This document shows, piece after piece, positions 44,163-52,002 of a stretch of DNA of 64,000 nucleotides. Numbering within the stretch: the first letter of the stretch is position 1; every line of letters begins with the position of its first letter. The translations under genes and the position numbers were made by a program. The stretch is from Hydrocarboniphaga daqingensis (GTDB lineage Bacteria; Pseudomonadota; Gammaproteobacteria; Nevskiales; Nevskiaceae), in the NCBI RefSeq assembly GCF_900129825.1, contig NZ_FQWZ01000004.1:216333-280332 (forward strand). The letters run 5' to 3'. The notes beneath the pieces are model-generated. The model ran no database searches, was not told where the DNA came from, and saw only the letters and a program-made list of their open reading frames with translations.

Positions 44163-44178
44163 GGCTGCGCGCCACCCG

Positions 44179-45384
44179 ATGATTGCGGCGCTGACCGGAC
44201 GTCTCGAAGCGTATCTGCTGCGGCTGCTGCTGCCGCCGCTGGCGCTGTCGCTGGGCGTGGTGCTGATCGCACTGGTGCTGGAGCGTCTGCTGCGCTTGTT
44301 CGACCTGGTCGCCGCGAGCGGCTCGGGGCTTGAACCGGTGCTGGTGATGGTCGCCAATCTGGTGCCGCATTACCTGGGCCTGGCGCTGCCGGCCGCGTTT
44401 TTTGCCAGCATTTTCTCGGTCGTCGCCAAGCTCGGCGAAGACAACGAGCTCGATGCGATGCTCGCAGCCGGCCGCTCGATCGCGGAGTTGACGCGGCCGT
44501 TTCTCGGCGTGGCGCTGCTGCTGTCGCTGTTCGCGCTGTACCTCTTCGGCTTTCTGCAGCCCGAGAGCCGCTACCGCTACCGCGAAAATCTGTATGAGGC
44601 CTTGCATAGCGGCTGGAATGCGCGCGTGCAGGAAAACGTGTTCGCCGATGCCGGTCGCGGCTTCGTGCTGACGGCCGACAAAGTCGATGGCACCGGCCGG
44701 CAGATGACGCGGGTGTTCATCCGCCGTGACGCGAACGGTGTCGACGAAGTGACCACCGCCACCACCGGCGAGCTGATGCCGACGGCCGACGGCAAGCTGC
44801 TGCTCAAGCTCGGTCCTGGCCGCATCGTTCGTGATGCAGGCGTCGACGGCATCGAAGACATCGCGTTCGACAGCGGCGTGGCCAACGAACAGTTCGATGC
44901 GGGCGCGCCGCCGTTTCGCGTGCGCGGCGACAGCGAGCGTGAGCTGACGATCACCGAGTTGTGGGCGGCGATGCATCAGCCGTCGCCACCGCAGCCTTAT
45001 GCCGAGTTGGCGGGCGAGTTCCATGGCCGCTTGGTGCGCAGTCTGAGCTTGCCGTTGCTGCCGCTGCTGGCGTTTCCGCTGGGTATGGCGGCCAAGCGTG
45101 GCCGACGTGCACCGGGCGTCGTCATCGCCTGCTTGATGCTGCTGTTTCTGCACCACGGGGTTCAGCTGGGCGAGAGCTTGGCCGAGACCGGCAAGGTCGG
45201 CGCGATCCCGGCGGTATGGACACCGTTCGCGATGTTCTCGGCGGTGAGCCTGTGGCTGTTCCGCGGCAGCTTGCGCAGCCCTGGCGACAATCCGGTGGCA
45301 CGACTGGTTGGCGTCGTCGAAACCTTGATCGGCGGTATTCAGCTGCGTCGCCGCAAGCCGGCACCAGCCGGAGTATCGACATGA
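44179..45384 (+). CDS. LptF-like permease of sphingolipid locus
   Basis: 401 residues. Three N-terminal helices (about 15-120), a periplasmic beta-jellyroll domain (about 130-270) and three C-terminal helices (about 295-375), the LptF/LptG plan. LAYLFG-type and SLSLPLLPLLAFPLGMAAKR at the start of the last bundle are typical. LptF and LptG with the ATPase LptB move lipopolysaccharide out of the inner membrane. Being next to ceramide genes and with no lptC or lptA nearby, this pair may be a paralogue that moves a sphingolipid. Confidence 0.85.
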   Translation: MIAALTGRLEAYLLRLLLPPLALSLGVVLIALVLERLLRLFDLVAASGSGLEPVLVMVANLVPHYLGLALPAAFFASIFSVVAKLGEDNELDAMLAAGRSIAELTRPFLGVALLLSLFALYLFGFLQPESRYRYRENLYEALHSGWNARVQENVFADAGRGFVLTADKVDGTGRQMTRVFIRRDANGVDEVTTATTGELMPTADGKLLLKLGPGRIVRDAGVDGIEDIAFDSGVANEQFDAGAPPFRVRGDSERELTITELWAAMHQPSPPQPYAELAGEFHGRLVRSLSLPLLPLLAFPLGMAAKRGRRAPGVVIACLMLLFLHHGVQLGESLAETGKVGAIPAVWTPFAMFSAVSLWLFRGSLRSPGDNPVARLVGVVETLIGGIQLRRRKPAPAGVST

Positions 45385-46469
45385 TGCGCGGGCCGCTGGC
45401 GGCCTACCTGCGGCGTCTGCTGCTGTCGCGGACGATCGGCGTGCTGGTGGCGCTGACGGCGCTGCTGCAGTTGCTGGAAATGCTCGACGTGACCACCGAC
45501 ATCCTCAAGCGGCACCTGGGCCTTGCCGGCGTGCTGCGCTACACGATGCTGCGTCTGCCGACCGAGTTGGTGCTGTCGCTGCCGTTGGCGATGCTGGTCG
45601 GCAGCTTGTTCACGTTCTACACGCTGGCCCGTCATCACGAATACGTTGCGGTACGCGCTGCCGGCATCCGGCTGAGATCGGTGGTTGGCGCGATGCTGCC
45701 GGTGGCCGTGTTGTTTGCGCTGCTGCAGTTCGCGATCGCCGACCGCATCGTGCCGCGCAGCGAAGCGGCGCTCGCCGCGTGGTGGCAGTCGACCGCGCCG
45801 CCAGCCAAAGATCCTGATCGCAAGCAGGATCGGCAGCTGTCGTGGTTCCGTACCGATGACGGCTTGGTGTCGGTGAAACAGGCCAGCCGCGACGGTCGCC
45901 ATCTGGACGGTGTGACGATCTACCGACGCGATGCCGATGGGCGTTTCACCGGACGCATCAGCGCCGATGCGCTTGACTGGCAGGATCGCGCCTGGAGCTT
46001 GAGCCGGATGGACAGCATCAGCTTGGGCGACGGCACGCTGCAGCGCGAACAGCAGGCACAGGCGCCGTGGCGATCCAATCTGCAGCCGTCCGACTTGCGC
46101 CGTCTGGATTCGCCAAGCCTGCCGATGTCGAGTGCCACGCTGCTCGACGTGCTGACCGGCGCGCGCGTCGGCGACCGGCCGCTGAGTTGGTATCGCACCG
46201 CGCTGTACCGTAGTTATGCCGCGCCGCTGCTGCTGGTGCTGATGCTGCTGCTGGCGTTGCCGTCGACCCAGGCGGTACAACGCGGCGGCCACGGCGGCGG
46301 TGCCTTGCTGCTGGCACTCGGCGCCGGCCTGGGCATGACGCTGGTCAGTGGCTTGCTCGGGTCGCTGGGGCAGGGCGGTCGCCTGCCGGCCGCTGTGGCC
46401 GCCGGCCTGCCGCTGCTGCTGTTCGGTGCGCTGGGCTTGGCTTGGCTGTATCGCTACGACCGTCTCTAG
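45381..46469 (+). CDS. LptG-like permease of sphingolipid locus
   Basis: 362 residues from the ATG at 45381, overlapping the LptF-like stop (ATGA). Same plan: RRLLLSRTIGVLVALTALLQ as first helix, the coupling-helix segment ARHHEYVAVRAAGIRL, a periplasmic jellyroll to about 260 and three last helices. The conserved coupling segment (E-x-VAVRAAGI) is that which contacts LptB, so the ATPase is expected to be recruited from elsewhere in the genome. Confidence 0.87.
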   Translation: MMRGPLAAYLRRLLLSRTIGVLVALTALLQLLEMLDVTTDILKRHLGLAGVLRYTMLRLPTELVLSLPLAMLVGSLFTFYTLARHHEYVAVRAAGIRLRSVVGAMLPVAVLFALLQFAIADRIVPRSEAALAAWWQSTAPPAKDPDRKQDRQLSWFRTDDGLVSVKQASRDGRHLDGVTIYRRDADGRFTGRISADALDWQDRAWSLSRMDSISLGDGTLQREQQAQAPWRSNLQPSDLRRLDSPSLPMSSATLLDVLTGARVGDRPLSWYRTALYRSYAAPLLLVLMLLLALPSTQAVQRGGHGGGALLLALGAGLGMTLVSGLLGSLGQGGRLPAAVAAGLPLLLFGALGLAWLYRYDRL

Positions 46470-46511
46470 CGCGCTGCGGCGCGTTTCCCGTTACCTCTTT
46501 CCAGGCTCCCC

Positions 46512-47636
46512 ATGCTGCAGATCGAAGCCGTCCAGACGTCCGCGCAGATGAAGCGCTTCATTCGCGTACCCGCTCGCGTGCAAGCGGGCGATCCGCAATT
46601 CATCGCGCCGCTGGAGCTCGAACGCGCCGAAGCGTTTTCGCCCCGGCATAACCCGTACTTTGCGCATGCGAAAACCCAGTTCTGGATCGCCACGCGCGAC
46701 GGCCGCGATGTCGGCCGTATCAGCGCGCAGATCGACGAGCTGGCGCCGACGTACCAGCAGGAACAGGCCGGCCATTTCGGCCTGATCTGCGGCGAGGACG
46801 ACGCCGTCGTGTTCGCCTCGCTGTTCGCCACCGCCGAGGCCTGGCTGCGCGAACGCGGCTGCCGCAAGCTGCTCGGCCCGTTCAATTTGTCGATCAACGA
46901 GGAAACCGGCTTGCTGGTCAGCGGCTTCGAGACGCCGCCGATGTTGCTGATGGGGCACGACGCGCGCTACGCCGGCGCACGCATCGAAGCGCTGGGCTAT
47001 CGCAAGATCCGCGACTTGTACGCGTACATCTACGACATCACGCAGCCGGTGCCGCCGCTGCTGCAGCGCTGGGTCGATCGCGATCAGCAGCGCTTCACCG
47101 TGCGGCCGATGAACATGCGCCGCTATCGCGACGACATCGAGATCATCACCGACATCTTCAACGACGCCTGGAGCGGTAACTGGGGGTTCGTGCCGTATAC
47201 GCCTGCCGAAGTCGATCACTTGGCCAAGGCGCTCAAGCCGCTGCTTGATCCACAGCTGGTTCCGATCGCCGAACTCGATGGCAAGCCGGTCGGCTTCGGT
47301 GTGACCTTGCCCGACTTGAACGAGGCGATCCGCGGCTTCAACGGCAAACTGCTGCCGTTCAATTGGGCGCGCTTGCTGTGGCGGCTCAAAGTCAGTGGCG
47401 TCAGCGGCGGGCGCGTGCCGTTGATGGGCGTGCGCCGCAGCACCGCGACGACGCTGGGCTCGGCCGTGATTCCATTTCTGCTGGTCGAGGCGATGCGCAA
47501 GCGCGCATTGGAGCGCGGCTTCCGCCAGATCGAGATGTCGTGGATCCTCGAAGACAACAAACCGATGCGCAAGATGATCGAAACCGTGGGCGGACGCATC
47601 TACAAGACCTACCGCTTGTACGAGAAGCCGCTGTGA
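46512..47636 (+). CDS. Candidate bacterial ceramide synthase (bCerS), YghO-like GNAT
   Basis: 374 residues. Opens FIRVPARVQAGDPQFIAPLE and has FWIATRDGRDVGRISAQ, RKLLGPFNLSINEETGLLV, YEPY-like PMLLMGHDARY and a C-terminal GNAT domain with LVEAMRKRALERGFRQIEMSWIL and the EDNKPMRKMIETVGGRIYK tail. This is the YghO family, to which the experimentally described bacterial ceramide synthase of Caulobacter belongs. It would N-acylate the sphingoid base. Position in the locus supports this over a generic acetyltransferase. Confidence 0.83.
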   Translation: MLQIEAVQTSAQMKRFIRVPARVQAGDPQFIAPLELERAEAFSPRHNPYFAHAKTQFWIATRDGRDVGRISAQIDELAPTYQQEQAGHFGLICGEDDAVVFASLFATAEAWLRERGCRKLLGPFNLSINEETGLLVSGFETPPMLLMGHDARYAGARIEALGYRKIRDLYAYIYDITQPVPPLLQRWVDRDQQRFTVRPMNMRRYRDDIEIITDIFNDAWSGNWGFVPYTPAEVDHLAKALKPLLDPQLVPIAELDGKPVGFGVTLPDLNEAIRGFNGKLLPFNWARLLWRLKVSGVSGGRVPLMGVRRSTATTLGSAVIPFLLVEAMRKRALERGFRQIEMSWILEDNKPMRKMIETVGGRIYKTYRLYEKPL

Positions 47637-48418
47637 GCCTGACGGCTGTCGTGCTGGCCGGCTCGCGCGGGCCGGATGATCCGCTGGCGGTCTACGCGGG
47701 TGTTCGTCACAAGGCGCTGATCGACATCGCCGGCACGCCGATGCTCGAACGCGTCGTGTCCGCGCTGGCCGCGGTCGAGGCGATCGGGCGGATCGTCGTC
47801 GTCATCGAGATTCCGCAGGCGCTGCGTGAATCGACCTCGCTGCGCGCCGCTGCCGGCGCCTGCGAGTTGCAGGTCGTCGATGCGGCCGGCAGCCCGAGCG
47901 CCAGCGTGATGCTGGCCTTGCAGCAGTTCGACACCCCGCTGCTGGTGACCACGGCCGATCACGCGCTGCTCGAACCTGAGTGGGTACGCTACTTCCTCGA
48001 CGCCGCGCAGCGCGCTCCGGCGGACGTGTGCGCGGCGCTGGCCGGTAGCGACGCGGTTCTGGCCGCATTGCCGACGACGCGCCGGACCTGGCTGCGCTTT
48101 CGCGAGGGCCGCTACTCCGGCTGCAACCTTTTTTATTTCGCGACTCCCGCTGCCGCTGGTGTGGCCCGGGTGTGGCGCGCGTTCGAAGCCGAACGCAAGC
48201 AGCCGCTGAAGATGGTGTCGCGCCTCGGCTGGGGTACGGCGCTGCGCTATCTGCTGGGGTGGCTCGGTCGGCAGCAGGCGCTGTCACGGCTCGGACGCAT
48301 GGCCGGCGCACGCTTGGCGATCGTCGATATGCCGTTTGGCTTGGCTGCCGTCGATGTCGACAAGCCGTCCGATCTGGATCTAGTGCGCGGGCTGCTCGCG
48401 GCGCGCGCTGGCTGCTGA
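47633..48418 (+). CDS. MobA-like nucleotidyltransferase of sphingolipid locus
   Basis: 261 residues from the GTG at 47633 (GTGA overlap with the previous stop). Opens LTAVVLAGSRGPDDPLAVYAG, then HKALIDIAGTPMLERVVSAL, LLVTTADHALLEPEWV and DVDKPSDLDLVRGLL. This is the NTP_transf_3 (MobA-like) plan. It likely transfers a nucleotidyl group to a phosphorylated headgroup precursor. The substrate is unknown. The usual GxGxR motif is altered (GSRGPDD). Confidence 0.8.
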   Translation: MSLTAVVLAGSRGPDDPLAVYAGVRHKALIDIAGTPMLERVVSALAAVEAIGRIVVVIEIPQALRESTSLRAAAGACELQVVDAAGSPSASVMLALQQFDTPLLVTTADHALLEPEWVRYFLDAAQRAPADVCAALAGSDAVLAALPTTRRTWLRFREGRYSGCNLFYFATPAAAGVARVWRAFEAERKQPLKMVSRLGWGTALRYLLGWLGRQQALSRLGRMAGARLAIVDMPFGLAAVDVDKPSDLDLVRGLLAARAGC

Positions 48419-48644
48419 CGCTGGCCTGAAATCAGCGCCGCTTCGGGCTGCTGAACTCGACGCGGACTCACAACGGCGAGCAGAGGCCGAAGCGATGGAA
48501 CGGGTCGCGTCGTGATGGCGCTTCAAGCGATCAGCGGCCCGACGACGATGCCGGATTACGTTAGGCGCGTCGCGGCACCGCTGCGCGGAAGGGCTGTTGC
48601 GGTTGGACCTTCGTGCCGGTGCCAGCGCGGGCAGATGCCCGTTG

Positions 48645-49421
48645 TCAGGCCCCAGCGGCCGGGCGTACCGGCACCTGAGGTAGCCAACGCGCCGCCCAGG
48701 CAGCAGTGATCGTGCGGGCTCGGGCCACATCGGGATGAAAGTCGACTTCGCCCCATTGCAGGCCTTCGATCGATTCGATCTGCACGTCAACGCCGGCCTG
48801 TGCCAGCGCGTTGATCGCCGACAGGTACCAGAGCTTGACGCCATCGGCGGTGCGCATCACCTGCTCGATCTGCTCGATGAAACGAGCGGCGCCTTCGGGT
48901 GAAAAACGCAGAAAGCCGATTGACTCGGCGTCGACGCTTTCGGCATCGAGCGTCTTGCCGATCGCCGTCAGCCGGCGGCCCGTCGCGCAGACCTTCATGT
49001 CGTCGGCGTCGTATTGCGATTTACGGTCGACCGTGACCGTGATCGCCGATGCCGGCGCCTCGATCAGCTGGCGGACGATCGACGGCTCGACCAGCGTGTC
49101 GCCGTTGAGCACCAGGCAGGGACCCGCCATTTCCTGGCGCACCAGCCAGCACGTCGCCAGGTTGTCGGCGACTTTGTAGAACGGGTTGAAGACGGTGCGC
49201 ACCTTGAGGCCCACCGGCGTGCGGAGCGCCAACATCGTTTCGACTTGATCGGCGGCAAAGCCGGTCACGACGACGACTTCAGTCACGCCGCCGCAGTGCA
49301 GTGCTTCGAGTTGCCACTCCAGCAAGCTGCGCCCGGAAAAGTCGATCAGGCATTTGGGCTTGCTGACCGTTAGCGGGAGCAGGCGGCTGCCTTGGCCGGC
49401 ACTGAGAACGATGGCCTTCAT
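48645..49421 (-). CDS. LicC-like nucleotidyltransferase
   Basis: 258 residues from the ATG at 49419-49421 (MKAIVLSAGQGSRLLPLT). The catalytic GxGSRLxP and KPKCLIDFSGRSLLEWQ motifs are intact, and the metal aspartate is in PCLVLNGDTLVEP. LicC-type enzymes make CDP-choline or a related CDP-alcohol. The typical ESIGFLRFSPEGAARF and WYLSAINAL segments place it near phosphocholine/phosphonate cytidylyltransferases. It converges with the MobA-like gene and ends the sphingolipid locus. About 225 gene-free bases lie between them. Confidence 0.82.
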   Translation of the reverse strand: MKAIVLSAGQGSRLLPLTVSKPKCLIDFSGRSLLEWQLEALHCGGVTEVVVVTGFAADQVETMLALRTPVGLKVRTVFNPFYKVADNLATCWLVRQEMAGPCLVLNGDTLVEPSIVRQLIEAPASAITVTVDRKSQYDADDMKVCATGRRLTAIGKTLDAESVDAESIGFLRFSPEGAARFIEQIEQVMRTADGVKLWYLSAINALAQAGVDVQIESIEGLQWGEVDFHPDVARARTITAAWAARWLPQVPVRPAAGA

Positions 49422-49523
49422 GTAGGGCGCGCGGACCACTGGGAAAGAGTGAGCATTATATTACGGTCCGGTGAACGAGCCGCCAGCATAATCCGGCAGG
49501 TCATATCAGACCGGAGCCTTCGG

Positions 49524-50150
49524 ATGAACGCTGCAGAGACGCCGCGTCGTGGTCACTGTTCCGATTTTGAAGCCCCGGTCTACCGCAATCGATGGCGGTC
49601 ACTAGCCCTAGCCCTGACCGGTTCGCTGCTGGCGCTCGTCCCGGCGGCGCCGACCGCCGGCGAGATTTATCGCTGCGCTCGGCAGGACGGCGGCGCGCCG
49701 CTTTATACCGACACGCGTTGTGACGCCCAGGCGCAGCCCGTGCCGTCGCGCACGCCGCCGACGATCGCAGCCAACCCGGCGCCAGACTTGGCGGCCCGCC
49801 ATGATCAACGCCTGCAGCGCGAGCACGAACGTCGTCAGGCGCTGGATGCCCGCTGGCTCGCCGAGCACCATCGCGCCGCCGCGCTGGACCAGCGCATCCG
49901 GCAGGCGGTGGTCGAGGGTCGGGTCGTCGCTGGCATGAGTGCCGCGCAGGTGCGGCAAGCCTGGGGCGCGCCCGATCAGGTGATTCCGCAAGTCGGCGAC
50001 GGTGCGCCGCGCGAGCGCTGGGTTTATCGTGGCGACCGAGACGGCACGGGCACGCGCAGTGTTCAGCTGGAAGGCAACCGTGTCGTTGGTTCGGGCCGCC
50101 GAGCGCCCGAAGCCCCGTCGACCCCACCCAGGACCACGCCGCCCCGATGA
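49524..50150 (+). CDS. DUF4124-type envelope protein
   Basis: 208 residues from the ATG at 49524. A membrane/signal helix at about residues 25-45 (LALALTGSLLALVPAAPTAG) precedes GEIYRCARQDGGAPLYTD, the DUF4124 motif with its cysteines. A helical charged region and an SAAQVRQAWGAPD (BamE-like small fold) segment follow. The long cytoplasmic part before the signal is unusual, and the real start may be later. It overlaps the next gene (ATGA). Confidence 0.7.
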   Translation: MNAAETPRRGHCSDFEAPVYRNRWRSLALALTGSLLALVPAAPTAGEIYRCARQDGGAPLYTDTRCDAQAQPVPSRTPPTIAANPAPDLAARHDQRLQREHERRQALDARWLAEHHRAAALDQRIRQAVVEGRVVAGMSAAQVRQAWGAPDQVIPQVGDGAPRERWVYRGDRDGTGTRSVQLEGNRVVGSGRRAPEAPSTPPRTTPPR

Positions 50151-51394
50151 ACGCCCCCGTTGTTGAGTCCGTCCAGTTTGGCGACATCTTGCGCGCCGCC
50201 GACACGCTGGCAGGGCAGGTGATCAACACGCCGTGCCGTCATTCGCGAGTGCTGTCGCGGATCACTGGCGCCGAGGTCTGGCTCAAGTTCGAGAACTTTC
50301 AGTTCACCGCCTCCTTCAAGGAGCGCGGCGCGCTGAACAAGCTGGCCAGCCTCAGCGAGGCCGAGCGTGCGGCCGGCGTCGCGGCGATGTCGGCCGGCAA
50401 CCATGCGCAGGGTGTGGCCTATCACGCCACCCGGCTGGGTATCAAAAGCGTCATCGTGATGCCGGTCAACACGCCGTTCACCAAGGTCAAGAACACGCGC
50501 GAACTGGGCGGCGAAGTGATTCTGCACGGTGAGAATCTGGCCGAGTCGCAGGCCTTCCTCGAAGCCGAGCTGATCGGTCGCCGCGGCATGACGCTGGTCC
50601 ATCCGTATGACGACGCCAAGATCATCGCCGGCCAGGGCACGGTCGCGCTGGAGATGCTGGCCACGGTGCCCGAGCTCGACACGCTGGTGGTCCCGATCGG
50701 CGGCGGCGGGCTGATTTCGGGCATGGCCATCGCCGCGCATGGCATCAAGCCCGAGTTGCGCGTGGTCGGCGTCGAATCGGCTGGTTACCCGTCGGCCTAC
50801 GCCGCACTGCAGGGCGATCCTTCGTTGGTCAAGGGCGGCCAGACGATTGCCGAGGGCATCGCGGTGCGCAATATCGGCCAGCTGACGCTGGCGATCATCC
50901 GTGAGCAGGTCGCCGACCTGATGCGGGTCGACGAGGCGCCGATCGAGCGCGCGGTTGGGCTGTTGGCCACGATCGAAAAGGTGATCGCCGAGGGCGCTGG
51001 CGCCACCGGCCTGGCGGCGCTGCTCAGCGACCCGGCGCGCTTCGCCGGCCGCAAGGTGGGCCTGGTGATCTGCGGTGGCAACATCGATTCGCGGCTGCTG
51101 GCCTCGGTGCTGCTGCGGCAGCTGGTTCATGAATCGCGGCTGGTCAGCCTGACGATCGACATCGAGGACCGCCCTGGCTTCCTGGCGCGCGTCGCGGGGC
51201 GCGTCGGCGAAAGTGGCGGCAACATCGTTCAGGTCCATCACCAGCGCCTGCACGCCGGCACGCACGCCAAGAACGCAAGCCTCGAGCTGATGATCGAGGC
51301 GCAGGACCCGGTACACGTCGAGCAGATCATCGGCGACTTGCAGAATGCCGGTTTCGTCGTGCGTCGCGGCGTCGGTGGAGTCGAGTTCGACTGA
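50147..51394 (+). CDS. Threonine ammonia-lyase with ACT domain
   Basis: 415 residues. Fold-type II PLP enzyme: the PLP lysine is in FTASFKERGALNKL, the glycine loop SAGNHAQGVAYHA, the phosphate loop PIGGGGLISGMA and VICGGNID. A single ACT domain ends the protein (TIDIEDRPGFLARVAGRVGE). It deaminates threonine to 2-oxobutyrate; this short one-ACT form may act catabolically or feed isoleucine synthesis, so I give no symbol. Confidence 0.93.
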   Translation: MNAPVVESVQFGDILRAADTLAGQVINTPCRHSRVLSRITGAEVWLKFENFQFTASFKERGALNKLASLSEAERAAGVAAMSAGNHAQGVAYHATRLGIKSVIVMPVNTPFTKVKNTRELGGEVILHGENLAESQAFLEAELIGRRGMTLVHPYDDAKIIAGQGTVALEMLATVPELDTLVVPIGGGGLISGMAIAAHGIKPELRVVGVESAGYPSAYAALQGDPSLVKGGQTIAEGIAVRNIGQLTLAIIREQVADLMRVDEAPIERAVGLLATIEKVIAEGAGATGLAALLSDPARFAGRKVGLVICGGNIDSRLLASVLLRQLVHESRLVSLTIDIEDRPGFLARVAGRVGESGGNIVQVHHQRLHAGTHAKNASLELMIEAQDPVHVEQIIGDLQNAGFVVRRGVGGVEFD

Positions 51395-51488
51395 TGCCGC
51401 TGCCGCGCTGGACCTGCGCGGCCCCGCCCTTGAAAATGATCGACCCGCCCCGACTGCTGCGCCGTCCGGGAGCCATACGAGAGTCCGA

Positions 51489-51872
51489 ATGCCGATTTAC
51501 GAATATTTCTGCAATGCCTGCCAGACGCAGTCCGAGATCAACCACCGGATGTCCGATCCGCCGGCGACGATCTGCCCGGTGTGCGGCAAGCCCGAGCTGA
51601 CCAAGCAGATTTCGGCGGCCGCCTTTCGCTTGAAGGGCGGCGGCTGGTACGAAACCGACTTCAAGACCGACGGTAAGAAGAACGTTGCCGGCGGCGATGG
51701 CGAGAGCGGTGGTGCGATCGCGCCGGTCGCCGGTGTTGCGGCAGGCGCCAGCAAGGCGGGCGCCACGCCGGCAGCCAAGACCGACGCTGCGCCGGCCTCC
51801 GCGCCTGCCCCCGCAGCGCCCGCCGCTGCCAGCCCGGCGCCGTCGTCGAGCGGCCCCAGCAGCACGACCTGA
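51489..51872 (+). CDS. FmdB-family zinc ribbon protein
   Basis: 127 residues from the ATG at 51489. The zinc ribbon is MPIYEYFCNACQTQSEIN with CPVCGKPELTKQIS, the FmdB regulatory-protein family of unknown function. The last 50 residues are a low-complexity Ala/Pro/Ser tail. It is very often upstream of aspS, as here (130 bases). Confidence 0.9.
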   Translation: MPIYEYFCNACQTQSEINHRMSDPPATICPVCGKPELTKQISAAAFRLKGGGWYETDFKTDGKKNVAGGDGESGGAIAPVAGVAAGASKAGATPAAKTDAAPASAPAPAAPAAASPAPSSSGPSSTT

Positions 51873-52002
51873 CCCCGCAACGACCCGCGTCCCGCCGAAC
51901 GCCGGGGCGCGGGACCGTTGCTCCGGCTTCGACCGCAGCCGGTTGTGCCCGTACAATGCCGGCCTCGCGGCGCCCCCGTCTGAATAAAACCCCTTAAAAA
52001 TA

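Noticed and set aside
44179-46469. The permease pair as the housekeeping lptF and lptG
   Set aside because: Possible, but they lie inside the sphingolipid operon between a HIT gene and bCerS instead of next to pepA; kept as a paralogue hypothesis to be tested by a genome search.
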